Origin: Kutzneria buriramensis
Lineage (GTDB): Bacteria; Actinomycetota; Actinomycetes; Mycobacteriales; Pseudonocardiaceae
DNA length: 64,000 bases
Reading direction: 5' to 3'
NCBI RefSeq assembly: GCF_003387475.1
Contig: NZ_QUNO01000022.1
Location: forward strand, 1 to 64,000
Shown here: positions 40,736 through 50,119 of the stretch, piece by piece
Numbering within the stretch: position 1 is the first letter of the stretch
Layout of the letters: the number at the start of each line of letters is the position of its first letter
The notes under the pieces: model-generated
Told to the model about the DNA's origin: nothing
The model's database searches: none
What the model saw: the letters and a program-made list of their open reading frames with translations, nothing else
Program-made: the position numbers and the translations under genes

Positions 40736-41424
40736 GACGCATGTCCGCCCCCAGTCAGTCCCAGCGCCGGCCGTCCCCGCGATTCACGATCACCCGACAC
40801 CAAGATCACCTCGGTTCAAGATCATCCTCACCCCCGGCCGGACCATGATCCACGATCTTGGTCGCCCCCGGTGTTGATCACGCGCCCGCCCCGTCGCCCA
40901 CCACCCCCGACCCATCAGCCGACCAGAACACCCACCAAGCCGAGAACACCGACATCAACGAGAGAGCACCACCAAACCCGCACCACCACCCCACTTCGCT
41001 CTGCTCTGCGCTGCACTGATACTGACCTGACCGCGTAGGGGAACCCCGTCCTGGCACCCGCCCCGTTCGGAACTCGCTTCTTCTTCCTTCCCTGCCCCGA
41101 TCGGAACCTCACCTACCCTCCCTATAGAGATATGTCGGCGTTGTCGCCGGCCTCAACAACGGCCGGTGACCAGCGCGAATCCGATCGAACGCGAACGAAC
41201 GTCCGGTACGGGCGGGAGTACGGAGGGCAGTACGGGCGGCAGTACGGAGGAAAGTACGGGCGGCAGTACGGGCGGCAGTACGGACCAGCACCACGCGCGA
41301 CCGGCTCGATCGGGCCGCCGTGGCAACCCATTCGGGGTTGCGCGGGCGTCTGCCCAGGGAGCTACGCGGCAGTCGAGTTCCTGCCGTCACCGGCTGCCGC
41401 AGGGGGCCGGCAGGTGGGTTCTGA
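40736..41424. other. Gene-free region with GATC-rich segment and tandem repeat
   Basis: Nearly 690 bp with no convincing gene. It starts with a segment rich in GATC words (40786-40880), including CCAAGATC and its inverse GATCTTGG, then pyrimidine-rich DNA and a block with CCTATAG and GTTGTCGCC close together (41121-41148), then the 12-bp tandem array at 41206. It may hold an origin of transfer or replication; no nick site was recognised. Confidence 0.4.
41206..41289 (+). repeat. 12-bp tandem repeat array (7 units)
   Basis: GTACGG recurs exactly every 12 bp at 41206, 41218, 41230, 41242, 41254, 41266 and 41278, with consensus GTACGGGCGGCA. It can be read as a Y-G-R-Q tetrapeptide but lies in no supported gene. 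Iteron-like or minisatellite. Confidence 0.75.
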
Positions 41425-41955
41425 TCACCACGTGCAGGCGCACCACCAGCGGCTGCTGTAACCGCACACCGTCGCGGTATGGCCGTTGAGCAAGGTGACC
41501 GTCACCATCTGCCCGTGGTGGACGACGCGGTGGACCCGGCTGGCCCGGGTGGGCCGGCCGGGCACGCGCACCCAGTCGCCGACCTCGACCTGGCTAGCGG
41601 GCACGCGTTCCCAGGGGAAGCCGAGCAGGGCCACCGGTGAAAGCCGACGCTGCAGAAACTCACCCAGCCCGAGCCACCGGACGCCGGCGTAGAGCGTCGC
41701 CACGAAGGTGATCAGGCCGACCTGCGCGCTGAGCCCGTGTTGGTGCAGCGCCTGGTCGGTCGCTGTGCCCGCAGTCCATGCGAGGCGGGCGGCGACCGCG
41801 GCCACGACGGCCTCGGTGGTTAGGGCGACGGCGCCGACCCCCTGCCACAGTCCTCGGTGGCGGGGTGAGGGGAGCAGGAGCCGAGGCACGGCGAACTCGC
41901 CGTCGCCGCGGTAGACCCGGTTGGGGATGACCGTCAGCTGCGGCGCCGCGGTCAT
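41425..41955 (-). CDS. Two-pass membrane protein with C-terminal beta domain
   Basis: 176 residues; ATG 41955 overlaps the stop of a 27-codon leader frame (41952-42035), and a GTG at 42051 in the same frame lacks a ribosome site. Two hydrophobic helices (~38-62 and ~77-97) are followed by an SH3-like stretch (V-E-V-G-D-W-V-R-V-P-G, Q-M-V-T-V-T-L-L-N-G-H). No family recognised. It belongs to the transfer regulon through promoter copy 4 and is the last gene before the non-coding region. Confidence 0.65.
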   Translation of the reverse strand: MTAAPQLTVIPNRVYRGDGEFAVPRLLLPSPRHRGLWQGVGAVALTTEAVVAAVAARLAWTAGTATDQALHQHGLSAQVGLITFVATLYAGVRWLGLGEFLQRRLSPVALLGFPWERVPASQVEVGDWVRVPGRPTRASRVHRVVHHGQMVTVTLLNGHTATVCGYSSRWWCACTW

Positions 41956-42035
41956 CGGCGGTACGCCCGGCGGCAGGGCGCTTCGGCTGTGGTCGGGCCT
42001 GCTGGTGGCGTCATCTGGTGGCGGCTGCTCGACAT
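41952..42035 (-). CDS. Short leader ORF (27 codons)
   Basis: ATG 42035 is preceded by GGGGAG at good spacing, and its TGA overlaps the ATG at 41955 as ATGA. The peptide is basic with no motif. The arrangement suggests translational coupling or attenuation of the membrane protein gene. Confidence 0.4.
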   Translation of the reverse strand: MSSSRHQMTPPAGPTTAEAPCRRAYRR

Positions 42036-42089
42036 GACACGCGCTCCCCACGTGGTCGACGGCAAGCGGTCCAGGTGGTCCCGGGCCTC

Positions 42090-42128
42090 GTTGCCTATAG
42101 GCGGCCGGGTCGCCACGGCGGCGACAAC
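42090..42128 (-). promoter_or_regulatory. Shared promoter element, copy 4
   Basis: Leftward GTTGTCG (42128-42122), 22 bases, TATAGGCAACG. 55 bp before the leader ORF. A plus-strand GTTGTCGCC (42156-42164) lies just beyond, forming an inverted pair with this copy. Confidence 0.75.
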
Positions 42129-42168
42129 TCCCGGCGGCCAGGGCGGTGCGGTGGCGTTGTCGCCCAGG

Positions 42169-42792
42169 TCAGGACGGTGCGACGGGCTGGAGTCCGCTGG
42201 GGGTGCGCTGAATCTGAATGGTGATGGAGGCGTGGTCGATGGTCTCGGTGGTGATGGCGTTGGTGCCGGAGTAGACCGCGATCACCTGATAGCCGCCGGT
42301 GGATCGGTCGGTGCGGGCGGTGATGGCGTGCACCCTCAACCCGGTGACCACCGGCCGGTCCGGCGGGCCGGCGGGCCACAACCGGGGCCAGGTGCGGGCG
42401 AGGGCGGCCGCGCCGGTGGTGGTCAAGTCGGCGTTGATGACTTCGGCGCCGAGCGTGCACACCGACAACCGCAGGGCGGGGTCCAGGTCGCTGCCCTGGT
42501 CCAGCAGCGTTTGCAGGGCCTGGTCGGTGATGGGACCGTCCAGCGCTCCCGCTCCGGGCGGCACCGGGTATCCCGGGTCGATTGGCGGATAGGCCCGTTG
42601 GCCGTCCGGAGAGTTCGTGGTTGTCGCCGGGGCGGGCGAGACGGCATGAGGAGCGGGCGTTGCGGCCGACGGTGAGGCGGCAGCGCCGGTGGTTGTGGCC
42701 GGTCCGCCGCCCAGCAGCGTCACGGTGAGCGCGACGACGGCGGCGGCCAGGCCGAGAACCAGCAGTGGACGCAGCAGACGCGACGACGGCAT
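42169..42792 (-). CDS. Exported/anchored hypothetical transfer protein
   Basis: 207 residues; ATG 42792 after GGGGAC. One N-terminal membrane helix (residues 8-28), then a Thr/Ala/Pro-rich linker to ~60 and an external domain of ~140 residues with strands (T-G-L-R-V-H-A-I-T-A-R, I-A-V-Y-S-G-T) and a single Cys. Resembles accessory conjugation proteins located outside the membrane. 17 bp after the peptidoglycan hydrolase gene, so part of the 46586 unit. Confidence 0.65.
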   Translation of the reverse strand: MPSSRLLRPLLVLGLAAAVVALTVTLLGGGPATTTGAAASPSAATPAPHAVSPAPATTTNSPDGQRAYPPIDPGYPVPPGAGALDGPITDQALQTLLDQGSDLDPALRLSVCTLGAEVINADLTTTGAAALARTWPRLWPAGPPDRPVVTGLRVHAITARTDRSTGGYQVIAVYSGTNAITTETIDHASITIQIQRTPSGLQPVAPS

Positions 42793-42809
42793 GACGGTGT
42801 CCCCTTCGG

Positions 42810-44027
42810 TCAGTGGGCGGCGGGGCGGGTCGCGCCGGCGAAGCCTTCGAAGTACACGGACCGCACGCGCACCGGGATGCCGAAGTCGGCGGCTTCGATC
42901 ATCTGGTTGTTGCCCAGGTAGAGGGCGACGTGGTGGATGGTGGCGGGGTTGTGCGGGTCATACGCCCAGTACAAGAGGTCGCCTCGTTGCAGCTTGGCCA
43001 GGCCGTCGCCGGGGCCGGCGACCTGGGGACCGACGGCGAACTGGTCAACCGCGACCCGGGGCAGGGTGATGCCGGCTTGGGCGTAGGCGGCTTTGGTCAG
43101 GCCGGAGCAGTCGAAGCCGGCGGAGCTGGGCGGGCCGTTGCCGCCCCACACGTAGGGCAGGCCCTGCTGCTTGAGCGCGAAGGCGATGGCGGTCTCCACG
43201 GCCGGCCCGGCCGGGCCGCCGGCGCCAGGGTTGGTGCCATAGGCGTCGAACCGGGCCACGGCGGCCATGACCTGCGCGACGTAGGCGTTGGAGTGGTTGT
43301 ACCGGTAGATGGCGGCGCGTTCCTGGTCGGGGTTGGTCAGGTCGGCCGGTTTGCCGCCGCACAGGTACACCACGGCGGCCGCGGCGGCGTCGTAGACGTT
43401 CTGCGGGTCGCGTTTGCCGTCGCCGTTGCCGTCCTGGCCGACCGAGGCCCACGTCGAGGGCATGAACTGGAAGGGGCCCTGGGCGCGTTCGCTCATCGGG
43501 GTGGTGTTGCCGCCAACGCCCGAGCCGTCCAGGACCGGGCCGACGATCGGCGGGCTGACGTCACCGTTGGGCGCCACGGTGCGGCCGCCGGCATTGTTGG
43601 ACTCGACCTCGCCGATGCCCGCCAGAAGGCTCCACCGGATCGTGCAGCCGGGAGCGAGCTGGCCGGCGCGGCCGACGGCCTTGGTGATCGCGTCCAGCAC
43701 GATCGGGTTCAGCCCCGGCACCGAAGACGGCACCCCGGCCGCGCTGTTCGCGCTGCTGGCGGCCCCGGCGGCCAGGGCCAGGACCGCCAGCCACGCGGCG
43801 ACGATCACCACGGCGACGATGAGGATGATCACCGACGCCTTGGCTAGCAGGATGCGGCGGATCCAACGCCAGGCCAGCCGGGCAACCACCCGGGTGGCGA
43901 CCTGGGTCGCGCTGCGCTGGACGGCGGCCGCCTGCCGGCCGCGGCGGCGGCCGACCAGCGCGGCCAGCGCCCGCCCGGCCCGCCCACCACGGCGGGCGGA
44001 CGGGCGCGGCGGGGTGAGCACGGGCAC
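42810..44027 (-). CDS. Lytic transglycosylase/NlpC-P60 peptidoglycan hydrolase
   Basis: 405 residues. Basic N-terminus, membrane helix ~65-95, a transglycosylase domain (~125-255; Q-F-M-P-S-T-W at the core, with the catalytic Glu probably in G-I-G-E-V-E-S) and a C-terminal NlpC/P60 domain: F-D-C-S-G-L-T (catalytic Cys), H-H-V-A-L-Y-L-G (His), then N-Q-M-I-E-A. VirB1-like role: opens the cell wall for the channel. Follows the TrbL-like gene by 9 bp. Confidence 0.9.
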   Translation of the reverse strand: MPVLTPPRPSARRGGRAGRALAALVGRRRGRQAAAVQRSATQVATRVVARLAWRWIRRILLAKASVIILIVAVVIVAAWLAVLALAAGAASSANSAAGVPSSVPGLNPIVLDAITKAVGRAGQLAPGCTIRWSLLAGIGEVESNNAGGRTVAPNGDVSPPIVGPVLDGSGVGGNTTPMSERAQGPFQFMPSTWASVGQDGNGDGKRDPQNVYDAAAAAVVYLCGGKPADLTNPDQERAAIYRYNHSNAYVAQVMAAVARFDAYGTNPGAGGPAGPAVETAIAFALKQQGLPYVWGGNGPPSSAGFDCSGLTKAAYAQAGITLPRVAVDQFAVGPQVAGPGDGLAKLQRGDLLYWAYDPHNPATIHHVALYLGNNQMIEAADFGIPVRVRSVYFEGFAGATRPAAH

Positions 44028-44036
44028 CGCCGGGCC

Positions 44037-46586
44037 TTACACGTTCGGCGGGTTCAGCCGGCCACGCAGCCGAGCTCGCCGATCCCGTGAGCTGCCCCCG
44101 CCGGGGACCTGACCGCCGTTGGCCCCGCTGGAGGGACGCATACGCGTTCGGCCGGCCCGGTCGACACCGGCGGCGCTGCCGTAGGGGACGTTGTGGCCGG
44201 TCGTGACGGAGGCGGCGTTGCGCAGGATCTGGTCGGCCTCGGCGGTGGTGTGGCGGATGCCCAGCCGGGATGTGCCGTGCGGAGTGGGTCCGCCGGCCCG
44301 GGTTTCGGCGCGGGACGCGGCTTCCCGGGCGCGCTTGTCGGCCAGCTGCCGGGCCAGGCGGCTGCGGACGGCGGCGTCGGCGTGCGGGGTTTCCCGGCGC
44401 GGGACCGGTCCGGCGGCGCGGGTCGCGACCGGTCCGCGGGCGCCGGGCCGGATGCCGCCGGGGCGCAGGCCGCCGGCGCTGGTGCCCGGCCGCGGCGTGA
44501 CGGTCACGCCGGCCACGCCGTCGGGGGTGCGGTAACCAGGGTTGCCCGGGCGGCGCGGGAACTTGGGCGGGTTCACACGGGCCGCGAACATGCGGTGGCG
44601 GCGGGCGGCGGCCGCACTGGCGGCCTGGCCGGCCTCGCCGGCGAGCAGGCTGCCATAGATCGCGCCGGTCTGTAGAGCCCTCGAGCTCTCGGTTTTGATC
44701 TTACGGAAGGCGGCTTTGCGGGTGTTGACCAGGCGCTGGCGCTGCTGGCGCAAGGTGGCGATGGCGGCCTTGCCCGGGGCGGTGCGGGCCAGGCGGCGCG
44801 CGCCGCGGCGGCCGAAGCGCGTGAGTCGCTTGAGCGGGCGGGTCGCCGACCGCCATTCCTGGCGGCCTTCGAACATCATGTGGCGCAGCGCCACGCCGGA
44901 CGCCAGCCCGGCGCCGGCGGCCGCCCAGGGAGCCATGCCGCCCCCGCCGTAGCCGCCGTAGCCGCCCAGGCCTCCGGACATGCCGCCGCCCGAGGCGGTG
45001 CGGGCCAGTTTGCCGATCAGGCTGTGCGCGGCGCGGCCGGCCATGCGCTTGATCTTGCGGTGTAGCAGGAAGCCCAGGAGCACGACCATGTCGAACACGA
45101 CGAACCGCATGATCAGCGACGAGTCGTTGCTGGCCTGGAAGATGCCGATGATCAGGCGGATGTAGACGGCCAGGCCGACCAGGGTGAGAACCACCAGCAG
45201 CACGGCGGCGGCCACGGTCACGCACCACCACCACAACACGTTGCGGCCGCCGCGCGGGGCGTAGGCCGAGACGCACGCGAACGGCGCGGCGACGACCATC
45301 CCGGCGAGGATGACCTGCGCCAACGCCAGCGAGCACGACATCAGGGCCAGCAGCACGATCAGGATCAGGGAGCCGCCGGTCACCAGCACGACGCCGATGA
45401 GGCGTTCGGGGGTGGCTTTGGCGTTGAAGTCGGCGAGGCTGCCGCAGCCGGCGTCGCGCATCCGGTCGCGAGGGCTGTTGTCGGTGCCGTGCGGCCCGCT
45501 GTCGACGATCATCTGGTACTCGGCCAGGCAGTTGTTGTCGGGGTGCTGCGGGTCGTCCAGCGACTTGCCCCAGTCCAGGATCATGTGCGGCTCGACGACC
45601 AGGGCGTAGCCCAGACCGGTGATCAGGGGGTCGGCGACCTGGTAGTCCATTACCTGCTGCTGGTTGGGGTTGTCGCTGAGCACCACCGCCGCGGTCTGCA
45701 GGGAGAAACTCTTGGCCTTGCCGAGCAGCCCGTTGTCGCCCAGCAGGGTCGCGCTGGGGTTGGCCAGGATCACCACGAACACGGCGCCGGCGATGAGCGA
45801 AGTCGCCATCTCGGTCAAGCCATGGGCCAGGCGGCCGGACAGGATCAGCGTGCCGCCGACGAACGCGGTGGCGACCATCGCGAACTGGGGCAGCCCGAGT
45901 CGGTCGACGACCAGGCCTTTCCAGGTGGCCGCCAGCGCGTTGACCGGGCCGAGCAAGAACCCGGCGATCGAGAAGCCCAGCGCCTGGTCGACCAGCCAGG
46001 TGTTCACCCCGACCAGCCAGGTGTGCAGGCTGAACGCCAGGCGGGTGAGCATGCCGAAGAACCACTCGTCGGCGGAGCCGGTGAAGATGTTGCCCGGGTC
46101 GTAGCCGATGTCGAACTTGGTGAAGTCGGCGCCGCCGGACCCGAGCAGGGTCGGCATCACGCCGCCGGAGCCCGACAGGTTGAACTCCTCACCGGGCATG
46201 TGGATGACCTCGGTGGGCAGCGTCCCCGGCGGGCTGCCCGCGGGTGGCCCGGTGGGCAGCCCGTGCAGGCACATCGGCAGGTTCTGCATCGCCGGGTCCT
46301 TGCAGATGTCCGGCGTCCCCGGCGCTGCCGGCGTCCCCGAGGCCGGCGGTGCGGCCGCAGTGGAGGTGCCCGGCACGGGGATCAGCGGGATGCCCGGCGG
46401 CGGCGCGGTGGCCACCGGCGCGGACGGTGTCGGCACGGGCAGCGGCACTGGCACGGGGTCAGCCGCGGCGGCGCCCGCGCTGGCCAGCACACCGGCGCAG
46501 ACCAGGGCGAGCATGCCGGCGGCGGTCAGAACCGTCCATCGGGACTGGCGTCGAGGACCGGGCGCGGGGTGGGGGAGCAGGGCCAC
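44037..46586 (-). CDS. TrbL/VirB6-like channel membrane protein
   Basis: 849 residues; ATG 46586. Signal-like helix near the N-terminus, a long Pro/Ala-rich outer segment, then about seven membrane helices (~200-520), a glycine-rich stretch (G-G-Y-G-G-Y-G-G-G) and a ~300-residue basic disordered tail with many Arg/Gly/Pro. This is the layout of actinobacterial conjugal TrbL-type proteins. Forms part of the inner-membrane pore. First gene after promoter copy 5 (39 bp upstream), transcribed with the hydrolase and 42792 genes. Confidence 0.8.
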   Translation of the reverse strand: MALLPHPAPGPRRQSRWTVLTAAGMLALVCAGVLASAGAAAADPVPVPLPVPTPSAPVATAPPPGIPLIPVPGTSTAAAPPASGTPAAPGTPDICKDPAMQNLPMCLHGLPTGPPAGSPPGTLPTEVIHMPGEEFNLSGSGGVMPTLLGSGGADFTKFDIGYDPGNIFTGSADEWFFGMLTRLAFSLHTWLVGVNTWLVDQALGFSIAGFLLGPVNALAATWKGLVVDRLGLPQFAMVATAFVGGTLILSGRLAHGLTEMATSLIAGAVFVVILANPSATLLGDNGLLGKAKSFSLQTAAVVLSDNPNQQQVMDYQVADPLITGLGYALVVEPHMILDWGKSLDDPQHPDNNCLAEYQMIVDSGPHGTDNSPRDRMRDAGCGSLADFNAKATPERLIGVVLVTGGSLILIVLLALMSCSLALAQVILAGMVVAAPFACVSAYAPRGGRNVLWWWCVTVAAAVLLVVLTLVGLAVYIRLIIGIFQASNDSSLIMRFVVFDMVVLLGFLLHRKIKRMAGRAAHSLIGKLARTASGGGMSGGLGGYGGYGGGGMAPWAAAGAGLASGVALRHMMFEGRQEWRSATRPLKRLTRFGRRGARRLARTAPGKAAIATLRQQRQRLVNTRKAAFRKIKTESSRALQTGAIYGSLLAGEAGQAASAAAARRHRMFAARVNPPKFPRRPGNPGYRTPDGVAGVTVTPRPGTSAGGLRPGGIRPGARGPVATRAAGPVPRRETPHADAAVRSRLARQLADKRAREAASRAETRAGGPTPHGTSRLGIRHTTAEADQILRNAASVTTGHNVPYGSAAGVDRAGRTRMRPSSGANGGQVPGGGSSRDRRARLRGRLNPPNV

Positions 46587-46624
46587 GGGGACTCCTTGGT
46601 CGGGCGGAGGTCTCGGTGGCCTCC

Positions 46625-46663
46625 GTTGCCTATAGGCGGTGGGGGAGCCGAGGCGGCGACAAC
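46625..46663 (-). promoter_or_regulatory. Shared promoter element, copy 5
   Basis: Leftward GTTGTCG (46663-46657), 22 bases, TATAGGCAACGG. Drives the TrbL/hydrolase unit. Two plus-strand GTTGTCGCC words (46684-46692 and 46705-46713) lie just upstream in opposite orientation. Confidence 0.78.
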
Positions 46664-46748
46664 GCGGCCGGATCCGGAGGGGCGTTGTCGCCGCGGCTGC
46701 CGGCGTTGTCGCCGTCCCAGTCCGGCGGGACGGGCGTTGCCGCCCTGG

Positions 46749-49352
46749 TCAGGCGGCGTTGTCGGCGCCGGGCACCGCCGCGGCGTGCTGGTCCTGCTCG
46801 GCGTGCTGCTCGGCCAGGTAGTGCAGCGCGGCTTCGTAGTCGGTGCGGGTGGCCATCTCGTGGGTGGCCAGCACGGAGGCGCTGATCTGGAGCATGCCGA
46901 CGTTGCGGTCCAGGTCGGAGTGCAGGCACTGGCCGGCGTCCAGGCCGTCGAACAGCTCCACCAGGCCGGGCTCGGGCTGGATCCCGAACGCTTCCAACGT
47001 GCGTTCGGCGGCGCGGGTGGTCATCCGGAACAACATCCACCGGGAGAACAGGTCGATCATCTCGGGGCTGAAGGTCTCGACGGTCTGGGAGGACAGCCAC
47101 ACGCCGCAGTCATGCTTGGAGCCATCCCGCAGAGCGGCGCGCACCAGCGCTTGCCCTTCAGCGGAGTCGGTCAGGGCCCAGGCCTCGTCCAGCACGAGCG
47201 CGGTGAAGCGGGTGACGACGTCGAAGGCGACGTGCCGGGCGACGGCGGTCAGCAGGTACAGCAGCGCCTGGCTGTGGATCTGCTCGTCGGACAGGTGCCG
47301 GCGGGCGTACTCGCTGGCCAGGTCTTCCCGGGTGGGCAGCTGCAGCTCCGGCGCGGCGAACACCACGGCGTCGTGGGCGTCCAGGTCGGGCACGATGCCC
47401 TCGCCGAACACGATGCCGGCCAGCTCGTCGTTGCGGAGGTTGGCCATGCGCTCGCCGACCTCGCGGGCGGCAGGGTCGGTGGCGCCGGCGGCGAGCAGCT
47501 CCTCGACGACGTCGTTGATGCCGCCGCCCTGGTCGGCGACGACCTTGATGGCCCGCTTGAGGATGGTGCCGTGCAGGCTGCGCGGCTCGACGCCGGTGAG
47601 CAGGGTGAGGTAGCCGTTGGTGTAGCGCACGCCCCGGTCGTCCAGGTGCGCGAACACCCGCAGCGGGTCGAAGCACAAGCCGCTGCCGCCGGTCAGCCGC
47701 ACGATCGCCGGGTTGTGCGCGACCACCTCCGCCCAGGTGGACCACTCCGCCCGCGGGGTGCGGTCCAAGATGATCAGGCGGCCGCCGCGGTCGAGGGTGT
47801 CCTCGCCCATGCGCTTCTGGGCGTAGGACTTGCCTGCGCCGGGCTCGCCGGTCAGCACGATGTTGCCGGAGCGCCGGTTGACCAGGCGGGTGCCGCGTCC
47901 CGGGTCCAGCAGAACCGGCCGCAGCACCACCCCGTCCAGGCTGAACCCGAGCAGGGCGCCGCTGGGGTCGCCCAGGTTGCTGCCGGCCAGCGGCGCGAAC
48001 GCGGCCAAGTCGGCCGGCATCATCCACTGCCGGTAGGCCTTGTGCAGCCCGCCCAGCGGCTGCCCGGGCCAGAACGCCCAGTAGCACTCCTCCTGCCGGC
48101 CGACGGGCCGGGTCGCGGCGTATTCGCCGTCGGTGAGCTGGTCGGTCAGCACGCGGGCGCGGCGCTGGCACTCGTCGGGGTCTTCGGCCCAGACGGCGAA
48201 CACCGCGGTCAGCTCCAGTTCGGGGGCGTTGCGGTCCTCGGCCAGCGCCAACTGCTCGGCTTCGGCGGCGTTGTGGGCCTGGTCCAGCTCGGTGGGCATG
48301 CCGTTGGGGGAGCCGGCCCACTGCTCGTGCTGGCCGACCAGGTGCTTCTGGGCGGTGGCGTTGCGGCGGGTGGCTTCGGTGTTGGGGATGGAGCAGCCGG
48401 TGACGACCCAGTCCACTGGGAACGCGACGTTCTCGGCGGCGGCGAACCATTCGCCGCCGGGGAACGGGAACTCGCCGGGCAGGGAGTGCTGGACCACGAA
48501 CGCCTGGTGCCCGACCAGGTCGTGCACGGCGTCCTCGGCGTCCAGGTCTGCGCCGGGCCGGGGCGCGACCTGGACCTGCAGGTAGCGGGGCACGGTGGCG
48601 GTCTTGCGGGCCAGGTCCCGCCAGCTGGGCAGGCGGGCCGTGCCGCCTTCGCGGTAGACCGGCTCATCCAGGATGCCGGCCAGGCACACCCCGCGCAGCG
48701 GTGCGCCGGGGCCGGTGTCCGGGCCGACCACGCGGTCGCAGAACAGCTTCGGGTCCTGGTAGTCCTCCAGCAGCGGCTCGTCCAGGCCGCGGCGGGGGAA
48801 GCGGTCCATCATCCAGACCTGCTCGGCCGCGGTCAGCCGGCGCAGTGGCAGGTGCGCGCCGATCGACTCCTCCAGGCGCGCCATGGCGGCGAAGGCGTCG
48901 CTGCGGTCGGCGACGGTCACCGGCGGCGGGGTCAGGCCGAACAGGCGGCGCAGGTTCGACGCGGTCGCCGAGGCGCTGGCCGACCAGCCCTGGCCGGCCG
49001 AGGGCAGCTCGGCGGTCAGGTAGAAGCGCCGCTCGAACATCTCCACGCCGTCCAGCCGCTCCAGCAGCGCCGTGGTCTTGGTGCGCAGCTGCGGGGTCAC
49101 GTCCAGGTCGACGTCGCTCAGGCTCCGCTCCAGCACGCAGGTGGCGTCGATGCGCGCGCACAGCGACAGCAGGCTCCAGTGCCGGGGCAGTCGGCTCAAC
49201 GCCCGGGTGGTGGCCTGCCAGAACCGCAGCTTCTCCTGGCGGGTCAGGTACAGGTAGGTCTTGGGCGTGAGCTCCCACAGACCCCATACGGTGCCGTGCA
49301 CGGTCCACAGCAGGTTGCCGGAGATGTGACGGACGGGGGCGGCGCGCAGCAT
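46749..49352 (-). CDS. VirB4/TraE-type conjugation ATPase
   Basis: 867 residues; ATG 49352 with GAGGAG upstream. Walker A G-E-P-G-A-G-K-S-Y near residue 480, Walker B L-V-L-D-E-A-W-A-L near 680, then S-S-Q-T motif III. The N-terminal ~400 residues match the VirB4 N-domain layout (F-Y-L-T-A-E-L, Q-A-H-type segments) common to TcpF-like ATPases. Powers assembly and transfer; membrane-associated without its own helices. 10 bp after the membrane gene at 49363. Confidence 0.88.
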   Translation of the reverse strand: MLRAAPVRHISGNLLWTVHGTVWGLWELTPKTYLYLTRQEKLRFWQATTRALSRLPRHWSLLSLCARIDATCVLERSLSDVDLDVTPQLRTKTTALLERLDGVEMFERRFYLTAELPSAGQGWSASASATASNLRRLFGLTPPPVTVADRSDAFAAMARLEESIGAHLPLRRLTAAEQVWMMDRFPRRGLDEPLLEDYQDPKLFCDRVVGPDTGPGAPLRGVCLAGILDEPVYREGGTARLPSWRDLARKTATVPRYLQVQVAPRPGADLDAEDAVHDLVGHQAFVVQHSLPGEFPFPGGEWFAAAENVAFPVDWVVTGCSIPNTEATRRNATAQKHLVGQHEQWAGSPNGMPTELDQAHNAAEAEQLALAEDRNAPELELTAVFAVWAEDPDECQRRARVLTDQLTDGEYAATRPVGRQEECYWAFWPGQPLGGLHKAYRQWMMPADLAAFAPLAGSNLGDPSGALLGFSLDGVVLRPVLLDPGRGTRLVNRRSGNIVLTGEPGAGKSYAQKRMGEDTLDRGGRLIILDRTPRAEWSTWAEVVAHNPAIVRLTGGSGLCFDPLRVFAHLDDRGVRYTNGYLTLLTGVEPRSLHGTILKRAIKVVADQGGGINDVVEELLAAGATDPAAREVGERMANLRNDELAGIVFGEGIVPDLDAHDAVVFAAPELQLPTREDLASEYARRHLSDEQIHSQALLYLLTAVARHVAFDVVTRFTALVLDEAWALTDSAEGQALVRAALRDGSKHDCGVWLSSQTVETFSPEMIDLFSRWMLFRMTTRAAERTLEAFGIQPEPGLVELFDGLDAGQCLHSDLDRNVGMLQISASVLATHEMATRTDYEAALHYLAEQHAEQDQHAAAVPGADNAA

Positions 49353-49362
49353 GGCGTTCTCC

Positions 49363-50070
49363 TCAGTGGCCGGACGCCGTGCGCAGCGGCGGCTGGCCGG
49401 ACTCGTGTGACGAAACCTCGGGGCCGTGACGGAACTCGCCGTTGGCCAAGGCCGTGGCGGCCCGGGTGAGTTCGGCGACCGACACGAGCCGGGGCCCCGG
49501 CGCGGTGGCGGCCGCGGGTGCGCGGCGCGGGCCCGGAGCACTGGCCCGGTGCGGTGCGCCCGCCGGGGCCGCGGCGGACGACGTTGTCGCGGTCGGCGTT
49601 GTGGCGGGAGCGGCGGGCGATCCGGGCCAGCGGGTGGCGGCCGCCGCGTCGGCGACGCGGGCGAGCTCGTCGATGTCGATCAGGACGCTGTAGAACGCCG
49701 GGGCCCGGTGCGCGCGGGGCAGGGTCAGGGTGCGGCCGTTTACCCGGCCGCTGATCGGGGCGGTGGCCAGCGACAGCAGGCCGGCGGCGACGGCGGCTGG
49801 ACCGGTGCCGTCGGTGCGCAGGTAGCGGGTGGCCACGCCGACCGCCACCGGCAGGCCGAGGATGAGCAGGATCTGCAGGGACCACGGCATCCCGCCGGCC
49901 CAGTAGGCCCGGGTCTGGATCAGCAGCGCCAAGGTGCCCACGCCGGTCACGAACTGCGCGGCCTGCAGGGCGACCGGCAGCTGGTAGCCCATGACCCACC
50001 GGACCCACTGGGTGAACCGGCGGGCGCGGGTGTAGGTGCGGCGGACGATCACCTCGTCCTCGGCGCTCAC
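49363..50070 (-). CDS. PrgI/TcpE-like membrane protein
   Basis: 235 residues; GTG 50070. Two membrane helices (~34-52 and ~62-80) near a basic N-terminus, then a soluble region with R-T-L-T-L-P-R and an Ala/Pro/Thr-rich tail. The place just before VirB4 and the two-helix layout resemble TcpE/PrgI proteins of Gram-positive systems. Sequence identity is not evident, so the name is positional. Confidence 0.6.
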   Translation of the reverse strand: MSAEDEVIVRRTYTRARRFTQWVRWVMGYQLPVALQAAQFVTGVGTLALLIQTRAYWAGGMPWSLQILLILGLPVAVGVATRYLRTDGTGPAAVAAGLLSLATAPISGRVNGRTLTLPRAHRAPAFYSVLIDIDELARVADAAAATRWPGSPAAPATTPTATTSSAAAPAGAPHRASAPGPRRAPAAATAPGPRLVSVAELTRAATALANGEFRHGPEVSSHESGQPPLRTASGH

Positions 50071-50119
50071 CGGCCTCGCCTCCGGCCCGGGCGTGGTCGG
50101 CTGGCCGGCGCGGGCCGGC

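Noticed and set aside
40786-40880. GATC-rich segment as Dam/SeqA-type origin
   Set aside because: Only a handful of GATC words and no partner genes; kept as part of the non-coding region only.
41206-41289. CRISPR array
   Set aside because: Units are contiguous 12-mers without spacers, and no cas genes are present.
45489-49469. Very long open frame on the plus strand (over 1300 codons)
   Set aside because: It lies opposite VirB4 and TrbL genes with clear motifs; high GC produces such antisense frames. Composition (Gly/Val/Gln-rich) is typical of a shadow.
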